Positions 43,188-52,398 of a DNA stretch of 64,000 bases are shown here, in pieces. The notes under the pieces are model-generated. The model did no database searches, was not told the origin of the DNA, and saw nothing but the letters and a program-made list of their open reading frames with translations. The stretch spans positions 1,998,001-2,062,000 of the forward strand of contig NZ_CP047050.1 in the NCBI RefSeq assembly GCF_009799805.1, in the 5' to 3' direction. Made by a program: the position numbers and the translations under genes. Positions within the stretch are counted from its first letter, which is position 1, and every line of letters starts with the position of its first letter. This stretch comes from Myroides phaeus (lineage in GTDB: Bacteria; Bacteroidota; Bacteroidia; Flavobacteriales; Flavobacteriaceae).

Positions 43188-44660
43188 ATGAAAGCACACA
43201 CAGCTAAAATCATCGGTCAAGGATTAACTTACGATGACGTCTTATTAGTTCCTAATTATTCGGAAATCTTACCAAGGGAAGTAAGCTTAAAAACTAAATT
43301 TTCTAAAAACATTACTTTAAATGTTCCAATTGTATCTGCAGCGATGGATACAGTAACGGAAAGCGATATGGCTATTGCTATGGCTCGTGAAGGAGGGATT
43401 GGTGTAATCCACAAAAACATGACAGCTGAGGAGCAAGCAAAAGAAGTTCGCAAAGTAAAAAGAGCAGAATCAGGAATGATTATAGATCCTGTTACTCTTT
43501 CGTTAGAAGCAACTGTAGGGGATGCTAAAAAAGCGATGGCTGAATACAGCATCGGAGGTATTCCAATTGTTGATGATAAAGGTATTTTAAAAGGTATCAT
43601 CACAAATAGAGACATGCGTTTTGAAAAAGTAAACAGCCGTCCTATTACAGAGGTTATGACAACAGAGAATTTAGTAACTGCTGCTGAAGGTACTACATTA
43701 CAACAAGCAGAAGAAATTCTTCAAGAAGCTAAGATTGAAAAACTTCCAGTAGTCAATGCTGATTACAAATTAGTTGGTCTTATCACTTTCCGTGATATCA
43801 CTAAACTTACATTAAAACCAAACGCAAATAAAGATAAATTTGGTCGTTTACGTGTTGCTGCCGCTTTAGGAGTTACAGCAGACGCAGTAGATAGAGCTTC
43901 ATTACTTGTTAAGGCAGGTGTTGACGCATTAATTATCGATACAGCACACGGACACTCACAAGGTGTTGTTGGTGTATTAAAAGCAGTTAAAAACGCATTC
44001 CCAGAAATTGACGTGGTTGTAGGTAACATTGCTACTCCAGAAGCAGCTTTATTCTTAGTAGAGAACGGAGCAGATGCTGTGAAAGTAGGTATTGGACCTG
44101 GATCTATCTGTACTACACGTGTTGTAGCAGGTGTAGGATTCCCACAATTCTCAGCAATTATGGAAGTGGCAGCTGCATTAAAAGGAACAGGTATTCCTGT
44201 TATTGGTGATGGTGGACTACGTTACACAGGAGATATTCCTAAAGCTATTGGAGCTGGGGCAGACTGTGTTATGTTAGGTTCAATGTTGGCAGGTACGAAA
44301 GAATCTCCAGGTGAAACTATCATCTTTGAAGGAAGAAAGTTCAAAGCTTATAGAGGTATGGGATCAGTTGCAGCAATGAAACAAGGATCTAAAGACCGTT
44401 ATTTCCAAGATGTAGAAGATGACGTTAAGAAATTAGTTCCAGAAGGAATTGAAGGACGTGTACCTTACAAAGGGGAATTAAACGAAAGTATGTTACAGTT
44501 TATCGGAGGTTTAAGAGCCGGAATGGGATACTGTGGGGCTAAGGATATTCCTACTTTACAAGAGGTAGCTCGTTTTGTTCAATTAACAGCTTCGGGAATT
44601 GGAGAAAGTCACCCTCACAATATTACAATTACGAAATCAGCACCTAACTACTCAAGATAG
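43188..44660 (+). CDS. guaB: Inosine-5'-monophosphate dehydrogenase
   Basis: 490 residues, the standard length, starting [17 protein letters not shown]. The TIM barrel has [20 protein letters not shown] near residue 50; a CBS pair lies at about 100-205 ([26 protein letters not shown]); the catalytic loop is [13 protein letters not shown] near 302 with the active Cys; the flap has [10 protein letters not shown] and EGRVPYKG. It makes XMP from IMP, the first step to GMP. It lies downstream of the HMG-CoA lyase gene but has its own promoter. Confidence 0.96.
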   Translation: MKAHTAKIIGQGLTYDDVLLVPNYSEILPREVSLKTKFSKNITLNVPIVSAAMDTVTESDMAIAMAREGGIGVIHKNMTAEEQAKEVRKVKRAESGMIIDPVTLSLEATVGDAKKAMAEYSIGGIPIVDDKGILKGIITNRDMRFEKVNSRPITEVMTTENLVTAAEGTTLQQAEEILQEAKIEKLPVVNADYKLVGLITFRDITKLTLKPNANKDKFGRLRVAAALGVTADAVDRASLLVKAGVDALIIDTAHGHSQGVVGVLKAVKNAFPEIDVVVGNIATPEAALFLVENGADAVKVGIGPGSICTTRVVAGVGFPQFSAIMEVAAALKGTGIPVIGDGGLRYTGDIPKAIGAGADCVMLGSMLAGTKESPGETIIFEGRKFKAYRGMGSVAAMKQGSKDRYFQDVEDDVKKLVPEGIEGRVPYKGELNESMLQFIGGLRAGMGYCGAKDIPTLQEVARFVQLTASGIGESHPHNITITKSAPNYSR

Positions 44661-44682
44661 TCCAAGGGTTGATATAAACCAT

Positions 44683-44718
44683 AAAAAGACCGTTTGTATA
44701 TGCAAACGGTCTTTTTTT
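44683..44718 (+). terminator. Intrinsic terminator of guaB
   Basis: 14-bp stem AAAAAGACCGTTTG/CAAACGGTCTTTTT with a 6-nt loop and extra T residues. Confidence 0.93.
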
Positions 44719-44888
44719 ATGCTTATTTCTAAGAGGTATAGCAGATTGTTTACATTGATTAACCCCACATTTATAGCGTGGTCAAACTCGTGTTATAGTG
44801 ATTTGTAAGACTACTAAGGGTATGTTGTTGTGGCTTTTAAGAGTGTACAACAGCTATTAATAAGAGCATTGTGTTTGATACGAGGACA

Positions 44889-44937
44889 TAAAAAAACTCC
44901 TAAAGTGCCGTTTTATCAGGGCAACCTTAGGAGTTTT
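44889..44937 (-). terminator. Terminator of the nhaC gene
   Basis: Stem AAAACTCCTAA/TTAGGAGTTTT with a small inner helix TGCC/GGCA; on the minus strand it is followed by T residues. Confidence 0.8.
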
Positions 44938-44958
44938 CGTTATGTTAGAAGTAGCTAA

Positions 44959-46419
44959 TTAAGCTACTTTAGGAGTAAATAAACGACGTATTTTGATATC
45001 CAACGCTACGTAAGCTAAAGATACAAAAGGCGTAATAATGTTGAAGAAAGCATAAGGCGCATACGCAAAAGTATCAATTCCCAATACCCCTGAGTGGTAA
45101 GCCCCACAAGTATTCCAAGGAATTAAAACAGAAGTTACTGTTCCCGAATCTTCTAATGCTCTACTCAAGTTTTCTGGTGCTAAGCCTCTTTCTTTGTAGG
45201 CTTTTGTAAACATTTTACCAGGAACTACAATAGATAAGTATTGCTCAGAAGCAGTTAAGTTTACAATCACACAGCTCGCCATTGTACTTGCGAATAGTCC
45301 AAACATCGACTTAGCAATGCTCAATAAACTTAAAGTGATTTTCTTTAAAGCACCAATTGCTTCCATAGCTCCACCAAAGAACATAGCACAGATGATTAAC
45401 CACACTGTGTTTAACATACTTTTCATTCCCCCTGCTTCAAAAAGACTGTTTAAGCTCTCCATAGGTGAAAGAATTGCGATGTCTGTTGTAATGGCATTCA
45501 TAATCCCTCTATAAGCAGTGTAAGCGTTTAATTGTTGCCCTTGTCCCACTACAGCTACAATTTCTGGTTGGAAGAACAAAGCGAATAAAGCTCCTAAAAG
45601 TGTTCCTAACAACAAAGCTAAGATAGGTTTGATCTTTTTTAAGATGGCACCGATTACGATAATAGGCACAGCAAACAACCAAGGAGAGATATTAAAAGTA
45701 GAGTCAATAGCACTCAAAGTAGATGTAATATCAATATTATCTGCAATGTCAATATTGAAACTAATAATAATAAAAATGATCAAGGTTAAGATATACGTTG
45801 GCAACGTAGTGTATAACATATACTTGATGTGAGTAAACAAATCGGTTCCCGCCATAGCAGACGCTAAGTTTGTAGTATCAGATAGAGGCGATAGTTTATC
45901 TCCGAAATAAGCTCCAGACAATACAGCTCCACCAATCATTCCCACCGGAATACCCATTGTATTTCCGATACCTACTAAGGCAATACCCACCGTAGCAGAA
46001 GTAGTCCACGAACTACCAGTAGCCAATGAAATAATTGAACAGATAATAACACAAGCAGGTAAGAAGATTTGAGGTTCTAATATTTGTAGACCGTCGTAAA
46101 TCATTGTTGGGATAACCCCACTTAGCAACCACGTTCCAGATAAAGCACCTACTAAAAGTAGGATATAGATAGCACGTGTAGTTTCACGTACGTTTTTAGT
46201 AATCTTTTTGATGATGTCTTCGTAGTCAACTTTATTGTATAGTCCAACACCAATAGCAATAAGTCCCCCAATAAGTAGTACGAACTGATTGGTTCCCGCT
46301 AAAGCTTCGTCTTCAAATACAAAAACGTTGATAGCAAGTAGGATCATCAACAATACCATTGGTATTAGCGATTGGAATAAAGTAATTGGTTTTGGCTTAA
46401 TTTTTTTAATTGGTTTCAT
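44959..46419 (-). CDS. nhaC: NhaC-family Na+/H+ antiporter
   Basis: 486 residues from MKPIKKIKPKPITLFQSLIP (an ATG 30 nt further upstream is possible). About eleven to twelve helices. NhaC features are visible: IGVGLYNKVDYEDIIKKI, SSWTTSATVGIALVGIGNTM near residue 145, SGAYFGDKLSPLSDTTNLAS near 178 with the conserved Asp, and DSGTVTSVLIPWNTCG near 430. It exports Na+ for protons at the inner membrane, for pH and salt balance. Single-gene unit with its own terminator. Confidence 0.92.
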   Translation of the reverse strand: MKPIKKIKPKPITLFQSLIPMVLLMILLAINVFVFEDEALAGTNQFVLLIGGLIAIGVGLYNKVDYEDIIKKITKNVRETTRAIYILLLVGALSGTWLLSGVIPTMIYDGLQILEPQIFLPACVIICSIISLATGSSWTTSATVGIALVGIGNTMGIPVGMIGGAVLSGAYFGDKLSPLSDTTNLASAMAGTDLFTHIKYMLYTTLPTYILTLIIFIIISFNIDIADNIDITSTLSAIDSTFNISPWLFAVPIIVIGAILKKIKPILALLLGTLLGALFALFFQPEIVAVVGQGQQLNAYTAYRGIMNAITTDIAILSPMESLNSLFEAGGMKSMLNTVWLIICAMFFGGAMEAIGALKKITLSLLSIAKSMFGLFASTMASCVIVNLTASEQYLSIVVPGKMFTKAYKERGLAPENLSRALEDSGTVTSVLIPWNTCGAYHSGVLGIDTFAYAPYAFFNIITPFVSLAYVALDIKIRRLFTPKVA

Positions 46420-46449
46420 TATGTTTTTTTGCTGATTAACGGGTTTCAA

Positions 46450-46948
46450 TATACATATTTTTGAATAAAATGAAATTACAAACCTTAATAAAATGATAAA
46501 TTTTACATTATTGATAATAAGCAGTAGCTTAATGTTTGTAGGACAAAGTAGGGGTAAAAGGAGTTTGTAGTCGGTGTTTTAGTGAGTAGTTGTAAAGTGT
46601 CTTATTTAGTGTCTTTCTACATAACTATCACATTATCTTAGTTTTCCTTTTTTACTAATAATGAAAAGTGAACTGAATAAATTGTTTTGAAGTAGAGCTT
46701 TTTTGCGTGTTTCACAAGTTTCTGAGATAAGAAAAAAGTTGAATCATTTTTATAAAAAAGTGGGGTTACTTCATCTTTTTGTTCTTTTTTAAAATGTAGG
46801 TTACTCATTTTTTAGGGGGTAAATAGAAAAAGAGTAACAATTGAAGAAGAGAAGTTGGCTTATTTGTGTATTTAGAGCAACTGATTGGTTTTATTTATCA
46901 GTTAGTGGAAATGGTTTGCCTGTCAATTGTAAATGGCAGAGTGAAGCA
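46450..46948. other. AT-rich spacer, no gene seen
   Basis: About 500 nt upstream of nhaC on one side and beyond the lipoprotein terminator on the other. It contains a weak inverted pair GTTACTC (46799) and GAGTAAC (46832) with T/A runs inside. No open frame with coding character or RNA pattern was found. Confidence 0.5.
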
Positions 46949-46950
46949 TA

Positions 46951-46981
46951 AAAAAAGCCCTATAATTAGATTATAGGGCTT
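46951..46981 (-). terminator. Terminator of the 153-aa lipoprotein gene
   Basis: 12-bp perfect stem AAGCCCTATAAT with a 3-nt loop; on the minus strand a T run follows. Confidence 0.9.
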
Positions 46982-47010
46982 ATATGTATTTATAGTAATA
47001 TTATTAATTA

Positions 47011-47472
47011 CTATTTATTTTTAGGAACAAAAACAGGTTTAACTCTTGAATATGAAACAATCATTGGAGCTTTTCCTTCTTTTGCAGTAAAGTTATATTG
47101 TAATTTTAACTCCTTGTCATTACCTGTAATTATTGTACGAGGGTTATCTTTATACTTTTCAAAAGTCATTAATTTTCCATCAATAGTACCAGTTGTTTGA
47201 GTTTCTTTACCCTCTATAATTTTATGTTCAAAAAGAGTAACTTTGTTTTCTTTAATAACAATTTTATCAGTTTCAGAAACAGCATCAGTTCCTCTTAATT
47301 CCATAAAACTTCTACTAAAATTATCACCATTGAAACTGTAAATAACTTGATCAGCATACCAAGTTCCTTCTATATTTCCTTCAGGTCTAATTTTATTATT
47401 ATCATCACTATTACAAGAAGCAGTTCCGATTACTAAAGCGAAGATAGAGCAAATAGCTACTAATTTTTTCAT
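47011..47472 (-). CDS. Lipocalin-like small lipoprotein
   Basis: 153 residues. MKKLVAICSIFALVIGTASC is a lipoprotein signal with Cys at 20 and the sorting tail NSDDNNK. The body starts IEGTWYADQVIYSFNG, the GxW entry of a lipocalin-like beta-barrel, with further strands (DKIVIKENKVTLFEHK, TQTTGTIDGKLMTFEK). Such Bacteroidetes lipoproteins are common and have no known ligand. The acid phosphatase gene lies 36 nt upstream on the same strand, so they may share a transcript. Confidence 0.82.
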   Translation of the reverse strand: MKKLVAICSIFALVIGTASCNSDDNNKIRPEGNIEGTWYADQVIYSFNGDNFSRSFMELRGTDAVSETDKIVIKENKVTLFEHKIIEGKETQTTGTIDGKLMTFEKYKDNPRTIITGNDKELKLQYNFTAKEGKAPMIVSYSRVKPVFVPKNK

Positions 47473-47508
47473 GTTTAAAAAGTGTTTATTAGTTATAATT
47501 GTGTTTTA

Positions 47509-48327
47509 TTAAAATCCTTTTACGCTATTGTTATAGATTTCGTCTTTTTGCTCTTTAGTCAAATCTTTGCGGTATTGGAATAAAGCAGCTTCCCAATCAC
47601 CATAACCAGTGTTTGGAAGAACGATGAACTTTTTACCAAATAACTCTTGGTTAGACTTTACGTTTTGAGAGCGTTCTTCTTGTGTTTTTTTGTCAAAAGC
47701 AGTTGAGAAATCAGAAAGGTTATCTCCTAAAAGCATTACGATTTCGTGAGTTTCGCTTAATTTTTGACGTCTTGTTTCTTTGCTTGACTCAGCAGTTCTC
47801 ACAATTACGTGAGCATCATCAGCATAAGGGTAGTTATATTTAACCAAGTTTTTCATAGTACCTGGTTTGTCATTTTGGTTTCTGTTTGTGATGTAGAAAA
47901 CTTCAACACCTTTAGAAGCAGCATAGTTAAAGAACTCTTGGCTACCTAACAATGGAATAGCATCTCCTTTTTTAGTCCACTCAGTCCAAGAAGCTTGGTC
48001 ATAAGATTTACCTTCTCTTGCCATTTGTACAGCATAAGGAGAGTTATCTAAGAAAGTTTCGTCGATATCAGTTACAATTGCAATTGGTTTGCTGTGTTTT
48101 TCTTCTAAAATACGGTCTAACTGTAAAGTAGCGATATTGAAAGCTTGTGCGCATAAAGCTTGGTATTCAGCTGCATTTTGTTGAAAAACAGCAGAATAAA
48201 GTTTTCCGTTTACTTCAATATTGTTTAATGCGTTTGCTGATGTAGAAACTGTACCTTGTGGTACCGATTTACAAGCAGTTAAAGCTGTAAAAGCAAGTCC
48301 TGCAATAAGAAAAGATCTTCTAAGCAT
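47509..48327 (-). CDS. Lipoprotein e(P4)-type acid phosphatase/5'-nucleotidase (HAD)
   Basis: 272 residues. MLRRSFLIAGLAFTALTAC is a lipoprotein signal with Cys at 19. The HAD class C motifs are IVTDIDETFLDNSPY near residue 83 (DxDET, nucleophile and acid/base Asp), SKGVEVFYITNRN near 150 (Thr-Asn of motif II), a Lys in ETRRQKL near 190, and LLGDNLSDF near 205 (motif IV). It dephosphorylates nucleoside monophosphates and similar compounds at the outer membrane, letting the cell take up nucleosides such as nicotinamide riboside in relatives. Confidence 0.92.
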   Translation of the reverse strand: MLRRSFLIAGLAFTALTACKSVPQGTVSTSANALNNIEVNGKLYSAVFQQNAAEYQALCAQAFNIATLQLDRILEEKHSKPIAIVTDIDETFLDNSPYAVQMAREGKSYDQASWTEWTKKGDAIPLLGSQEFFNYAASKGVEVFYITNRNQNDKPGTMKNLVKYNYPYADDAHVIVRTAESSKETRRQKLSETHEIVMLLGDNLSDFSTAFDKKTQEERSQNVKSNQELFGKKFIVLPNTGYGDWEAALFQYRKDLTKEQKDEIYNNSVKGF

Positions 48328-48511
48328 GTCTTTATAAAATTTTCTGTTATGAAAAGCAAAAGTACGATTTAAATTGATAATAGTTCAATTTGTAAATGCA
48401 AATAAAGCGTTAAGCCTTTAGTGAAGGGGTATGAGCGAATTTTTATGAGTAAATTGTGATGAATTGAAGAGGGGGATAGTAATGAGTGAAGCATACATAT
48501 TTGTAAAAACA

Positions 48512-48541
48512 AAAAAGCTACCTAATCACTTAGGTAGCTTT
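48512..48541. terminator. Terminator of the cysteine synthase gene
   Basis: Stem AAGCTACCTAA/TTAGGTAGCTT with a 4-nt loop; A run on the left (T run on the minus strand) serves the cys genes. Confidence 0.85.
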
Positions 48542-48548
48542 ATCTATA

Positions 48549-49484
48549 TTATTTTATTTCAGCAGCTTTTTCGTCAAACAAGTCGCTAACTGACCAGTAT
48601 CTTTCACCCGTGTCATAGTTAAACGTTAGAACCGTAGCTCCCGGTTTCATATTCGGTAATTCCTTAGCAATAGCCGCTAATGAAGTCCCTGTAGAAATAC
48701 CCGCTAAGATTCCCTCTTCACTTGCAATTCTGTTTGTGTATTGGTAAGCTTCATTTTTCTCTATTGTGATGATTCCGTCAAAAAGAGCAGTGTTTACCAC
48801 TTTCGGAATAAAACCAGCACCAATACCTTGTAACGGGTGAGGACCAGGTTTACCACCACTTAAAACAGGAGAGTTTAGAGGTTCTACTGCAAATACCTTT
48901 AAGTTAGGGAATTTCTCTTTTAACACTTCAGCAACCCCTGTAATATGTCCACCTGTACCTACACCAGTGATTAAATAGTCAAGTCCTTCAGGGAAGTCGT
49001 TGATAATCTCTTGTGCCGTAGTTCTTTTGTGAACTTCAGGGTTAGACATATTATTAAACTGTTGAGGTACCCAAGCGTTGTCCATCTCCTCAGCCATTTC
49101 AGTAGCTTTAGATACAGCACCAGCTGTTCCTAATTCTTTAGGTGTAAGAACAAACTTAGCTCCATAAGCAGCCATTAGCTTTCTACGTTCAATACTCATT
49201 GACTCTGGCATAACCAAGATTAATTTGTATCCTTTAACCGCACAAACCATAGCAAGACCAACACCCGTATTACCAGAAGTAGGTTCAATAATAACTGTAT
49301 CTTTATTGATAATTCCTTTTGCTTCAGCATCTTCAATCATAGCTAATGCAATACGATCTTTTAAGCTTCCTCCAGGATTCTGTTTTTCTAATTTAATCCA
49401 AACATTAATGTCTTTAGGGAATAGCTTATTAATTTTGATGTGAGGCGTGTTCCCAATAGCTTCTAATACATTGTTTACTTTCAT
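48549..49484 (-). CDS. cysK: Cysteine synthase (O-acetylserine sulfhydrylase)
   Basis: 311 residues, fold-type II PLP enzyme. The Schiff-base Lys is in [17 protein letters not shown] near residue 42, the substrate loop is [14 protein letters not shown] near 66, [17 protein letters not shown] near 173 binds the phosphate, and [12 protein letters not shown] near 262 is the C-terminal loop. It joins O-acetylserine and sulfide to make cysteine. The size fits both CysK and CysM; the start [18 protein letters not shown] fits either. Downstream of cysE (23-nt gap). Confidence 0.9.
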   Translation of the reverse strand: MKVNNVLEAIGNTPHIKINKLFPKDINVWIKLEKQNPGGSLKDRIALAMIEDAEAKGIINKDTVIIEPTSGNTGVGLAMVCAVKGYKLILVMPESMSIERRKLMAAYGAKFVLTPKELGTAGAVSKATEMAEEMDNAWVPQQFNNMSNPEVHKRTTAQEIINDFPEGLDYLITGVGTGGHITGVAEVLKEKFPNLKVFAVEPLNSPVLSGGKPGPHPLQGIGAGFIPKVVNTALFDGIITIEKNEAYQYTNRIASEEGILAGISTGTSLAAIAKELPNMKPGATVLTFNYDTGERYWSVSDLFDEKAAEIK

Positions 49485-49507
49485 TTTTTCATTAATTTAA
49501 TTAATAG

Positions 49508-50332
49508 TTATATTACAAAGTTGATTGGTTCGGGGTAATCTTGATCTTTAGAGTAACTTTTACTCTTACTATATATAACTGAATGTGGTTTTACACTTTT
49601 TGTCAACCAAACATTACCACCAATTACGGTGTCGTGTCCGATTACAGTATCTCCTCCAAGAATTGTAGCTCCAGAGTAGATAATAACATTATCCTCTAAA
49701 TGAGGATGTCTTCTTGTATTTGCTTTGTCTTTTGACACAGAAATAGCACCTAAAGTAACACCTTGGTAGATTTTTACGTTAGTACCAATCACACAAGTTT
49801 CACCAATTACAATACCTGTTCCGTGGTCAATACAGAAGCTTGCACCAATCGTAGCAGCAGGGTGAATATCAATTCCTGTTTTACTATGCGCGTGCTCTGT
49901 CCAAATACGTGGAAGTAATTTCACTTTTTGCTTCTGAAGCTGGTTTGCAAATCTATAAATAGCAATTGCATAGAAGCCAGGATAAGCAATATAAACCTCT
50001 TGCAAACAAGTAGCAGCAGGGTCATTTTCCAAAATAGCCTTAGCGTCAGACTGTAAAGTAAAGAATATTTCTGGCAATGCTTCAAAGAAGTCATCAGCAA
50101 TTCTCTCTGACTTCTCAACATCGTTGTTGATGTTAAAAAGAATAGAGATAAGTTCAATCTTTAAAGTTGACAACCTAATATTTAAAGCTTCTTCAGATAA
50201 ATATTTCTTGTCTTCCAATTGAAAAAGGAAGTGAAATAGAATATCTGTATATTTTTCAATTCTACGTTTGTCTAAAAAAGACTGAGAGCTTTCATTTTGT
50301 TTCAGTAACTCTTTAACGAATTTATTGTGCAT
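49508..50332 (-). CDS. cysE: Serine O-acetyltransferase
   Basis: 274 residues. An N-terminal helical region of about 120 residues precedes the left-handed beta-helix, whose hexapeptide repeats include IDIHPAATIGASFCIDHGTG near 150 with the catalytic Asp-His, GIVIGETCVIGTNVKIYQGV, and HLEDNVIIYSGATILGGDTV. It makes O-acetylserine for the next enzyme, and the two proteins usually form the cysteine synthase complex. Gene order cysE-cysK on one strand with a 23-nt gap supports an operon. Confidence 0.93.
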   Translation of the reverse strand: MHNKFVKELLKQNESSQSFLDKRRIEKYTDILFHFLFQLEDKKYLSEEALNIRLSTLKIELISILFNINNDVEKSERIADDFFEALPEIFFTLQSDAKAILENDPAATCLQEVYIAYPGFYAIAIYRFANQLQKQKVKLLPRIWTEHAHSKTGIDIHPAATIGASFCIDHGTGIVIGETCVIGTNVKIYQGVTLGAISVSKDKANTRRHPHLEDNVIIYSGATILGGDTVIGHDTVIGGNVWLTKSVKPHSVIYSKSKSYSKDQDYPEPINFVI

Positions 50333-50908
50333 TTACTTTTGTTGTTTTTATTATCATATAGCTATTCTTTAAAAAATATTTACAAAAAGCTGAAAGAGAA
50401 AGTAATACTGTTATCCATAAAAATAAACAATAAGGCTATTTAGTTGATAGTATTAGGATTGCAATTACAAGTTGTAAAAATCATAACGCTTAGTTTTAAA
50501 ATCAGTAAGCTTGAATGAGCGCATTTTTTAGAGACTGCTTCTGTAAAAGTAATAATTGTAAGTGAAAGGTTGTTCTATATTTAACAAATAATTGCTTGAG
50601 ATATAGTTTTTTTGGAAGGTTTTAAGAAAAAAAGGAGGCACATACCTCAGTATCTAAAAAGGATACATTATGTTAAAAGGAACTGTTGTATATTTTATAG
50701 GTAGTTTAAAGGCCTATATTTGTACAAGAATTACGAAGGCAAAGTAGTTCAACACAATTATGTTATTTGTTTTCTGAAATAGATTTTTTATTTTAATTTC
50801 TTTTGAGCTGGCTACTTATAAGGGATTGGTTTTGTTGTTTTGTTGTTCTATTTCATTAAGTAAGAAACTAAAAAAGACATAATTTACATTAAAAAAAGGC
50901 TCCTATTT
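50333..50908. other. Spacer upstream of cysE and downstream of the IS
   Basis: About 575 nt with no gene seen. Two small hairpins lie side by side at 50636-50675 (GAGG/CCTC and GTATC/GGATAC with short loops). TATATTTG at 50715-50722 looks like a -7 promoter element pointing toward the IS, but only tiny open frames follow. Confidence 0.45.
50891..50905 (-). terminator. Detached half of the ClC gene terminator (left arm)
   Basis: AAAAAAAGGCTCCTA here and AGGAGCCTTTTTT at 52383-52395 are complementary arms separated by the IS. Removing the IS and one TTT copy restores stem GGCTCCT/AGGAGCC with a loop of four bases and T runs on both strands. Confidence 0.85.
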
Positions 50909-50936
50909 TGGACTGACCCCAAAAAGTTGGACGAAG

Positions 50937-51803
50937 TTATGCGATCTTTTTAATATAATGAGCTCGGTATTCTACCGGGCTCATTCCATTTAAATTAATT
51001 CGAATTCGCTCGTTATTATAATATTTGATATACTCTTTTATTTCGTTGGTTAATTCCAATATAGAATTATATTTCTTTAAATAAAATAACTCTGACTTCA
51101 AAACTCCAAAGAAATTTTCGATTATAGCATTATCCAGACAGTTTCCTTTTCTAGACATACTTTGTATAATCTGATTTTGTTTTAATTTATTTTGATACTT
51201 CTTCATTCTATATTGCCAACCTTGGTCAGAATGCAGTATGGTCTTAATACTAGTTACTTTATCTTTTTTCCTTCTTCTAAAAGCTTTATTAAGCATATCA
51301 AGGGTTTGTTTAAAGTTTGGAGAAGTTGATAAATTATAACTAATTATTTCTCCATTAAACAGATCAATAATTGGAGATAAGTATAATTTATTACCTTTTA
51401 CATTGAATTCTGTTACATCAGTAGCCCACTTTTGATGAGGCTCTGTAGCTTTAAAATTTCGTTGAAGTATATTCTCTGCTGCTTTACCAACATCTCCTTT
51501 AAAAGATTTGTATTTCTTAGCTCGAATTATACTTTTAAGATTTAATTCCCTCATTATCTTAGCGATAGTTTTAAAGTTTACAGGTATTCCTAACTCTTTT
51601 CTAAGAGCCAATGCAATACGTCTATATCCATACAATCCTTTGTGTTTATTATAGAGATCAACTACATGTTTGACTAAATTCACATGTTTGTCCAAAAAAG
51701 AAACACTCTTTGTATGGTAGTAATAACAACTACGAGCTAGCCCAGCTAAGTGTAGTAGATGTTTTAAATTATGATCGCGCCTTAGCTCCGTAACTATTAC
51801 GGC
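50937..51803 (-). CDS. IS3-family transposase OrfB (DDE integrase domain)
   Basis: About 288 residues in the -1 frame relative to OrfA. The frame is open from the frameshift site: VTELRRDHNLKHLLHLAGLA is the conserved OrfB start, upstream of the first ATG at 51695. HTH_21-like YGYRRIALALRKELG follows. The DDE triad is visible as Asp in WATDVTEF, Asp in LHSDQGWQY and Glu in NAIIENFFG, spaced as in rve domains (D-D-35-E). No stop or frameshift breaks the domain, so the enzyme is probably active as OrfAB. Confidence 0.92.
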   Translation of the reverse strand, partial: AVIVTELRRDHNLKHLLHLAGLARSCYYYHTKSVSFLDKHVNLVKHVVDLYNKHKGLYGYRRIALALRKELGIPVNFKTIAKIMRELNLKSIIRAKKYKSFKGDVGKAAENILQRNFKATEPHQKWATDVTEFNVKGNKLYLSPIIDLFNGEIISYNLSTSPNFKQTLDMLNKAFRRRKKDKVTSIKTILHSDQGWQYRMKKYQNKLKQNQIIQSMSRKGNCLDNAIIENFFGVLKSELFYLKKYNSILELTNEIKEYIKYYNNERIRINLNGMSPVEYRAHYIKKIA

Positions 51804-51814
51804 TTTTTCTTTTT
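51788..51814 (-). promoter_or_regulatory. Programmed -1 ribosomal frameshift signal
   Basis: AAAAAG occurs twice in tandem (51814-51803, minus strand), followed by a perfect 6-bp hairpin CCGTAA/TTACGG with a TAG loop at 51802-51788. The stem contains the OrfA stop codon. The first slippery site is 6 nt from the stem, a usual distance. Confidence 0.85.
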
Positions 51815-52336
51815 GGCTTGTTTGCTTTGAGCCAAGGCTTCCAACTTTTTTAGATAAGCAATTTCTGCACGTAAATATTCATTTTCAATTTTCAATTTTT
51901 CTAAATCAGTCATTGAACTTTTGATTCCAGGAATAGCGCTTTTCTTTGTCATTGAGGTAATTGTTTTATTTTTCTTTAAATGTACACCCCGATTATCTTC
52001 TAAACCTTTAAATCCCTCACTTTTAAATTTTCTTATCCATTGGAATAAGACAGAAGGATTTGAGATTCTATATCTAACACAGGTATCTGTCAAAGATAAA
52101 TCACTATTTTGATGCTCCTGAATAATATGAACTTTTTCTTCTATAGTGAATTTGTTTTGGGAGATTCCACGTAATCCTTGTTCTCCATAAACTTCATATA
52201 GTTTAAACCAAAAATAAAGGTTAAACTCACTGATTTTTTCTGATCGAGAAAGTCCCTTCATACTGTCTTTCCCTTCCAAAATAATAGTTACTAAACGTAA
52301 CTTAAATTCAAAATTGTATTTCTGTTTTCTACTCAT
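51797..52336 (-). CDS. IS3-family transposase OrfA (helix-turn-helix)
   Basis: 179 residues. MSRKQKYNFEFKLRLVTIIL and SEKISEFNLYFWFKLYEVYG form a first HTH; KFTIEEKVHIIQEHQNSDLS with YRISNPSVLFQWIRKFKSEG forms a second HTH that binds the IS ends. A C-terminal leucine-zipper-like coiled coil (LEKLKIENEYLRAEIAYLKK) ends in Lys-rich sequence over the slippery codons AAAAAG. Its ATG follows directly on the terminator hairpin in the IS end, and its stop lies within the stem after the slippery site. Confidence 0.92.
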   Translation of the reverse strand: MSRKQKYNFEFKLRLVTIILEGKDSMKGLSRSEKISEFNLYFWFKLYEVYGEQGLRGISQNKFTIEEKVHIIQEHQNSDLSLTDTCVRYRISNPSVLFQWIRKFKSEGFKGLEDNRGVHLKKNKTITSMTKKSAIPGIKSSMTDLEKLKIENEYLRAEIAYLKKLEALAQSKQAKKKKP

Positions 52337-52373
52337 AAAAAATGCCCCAAAAAGTGTCTAACTTTTTGGGGCA
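52337..52373 (-). terminator. Terminator inside the IS end, upstream of orfA
   Basis: On the minus strand: perfect 13-bp stem TGCCCCAAAAAGT/ACTTTTTGGGGCA, 5-nt loop, then six T directly before the orfA ATG. It would stop transcripts arriving from the ClC gene. Confidence 0.85.
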
Positions 52374-52398
52374 TATCTATTTAGGAGCCTTTTTTATT

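Larger units (their letters stand above)
50909..52379 (-). mobile_element. Intact IS3-family insertion sequence (IS150-like group)
   Basis: About 1471 bp. Ends share an inverted block: CCCCAAAAAGTT plus a GAC at the left (50917) and the reverse complement of it at the right (52373). TGGACTG begins the left end. It carries orfA and orfB with a -1 frameshift, and TTT flanks it on both sides (50906-50908, 52380-52382) as a likely 3-bp target duplication. Exact boundaries are an inference from the ends and from restoration of the split terminator. Confidence 0.9.

Noticed and set aside
50636..50675. Two adjacent small hairpins as a riboswitch upstream of the cys genes
   Set aside because: They lie far upstream of cysE in the wrong relation to its start and lack any conserved aptamer sequence I recognise.
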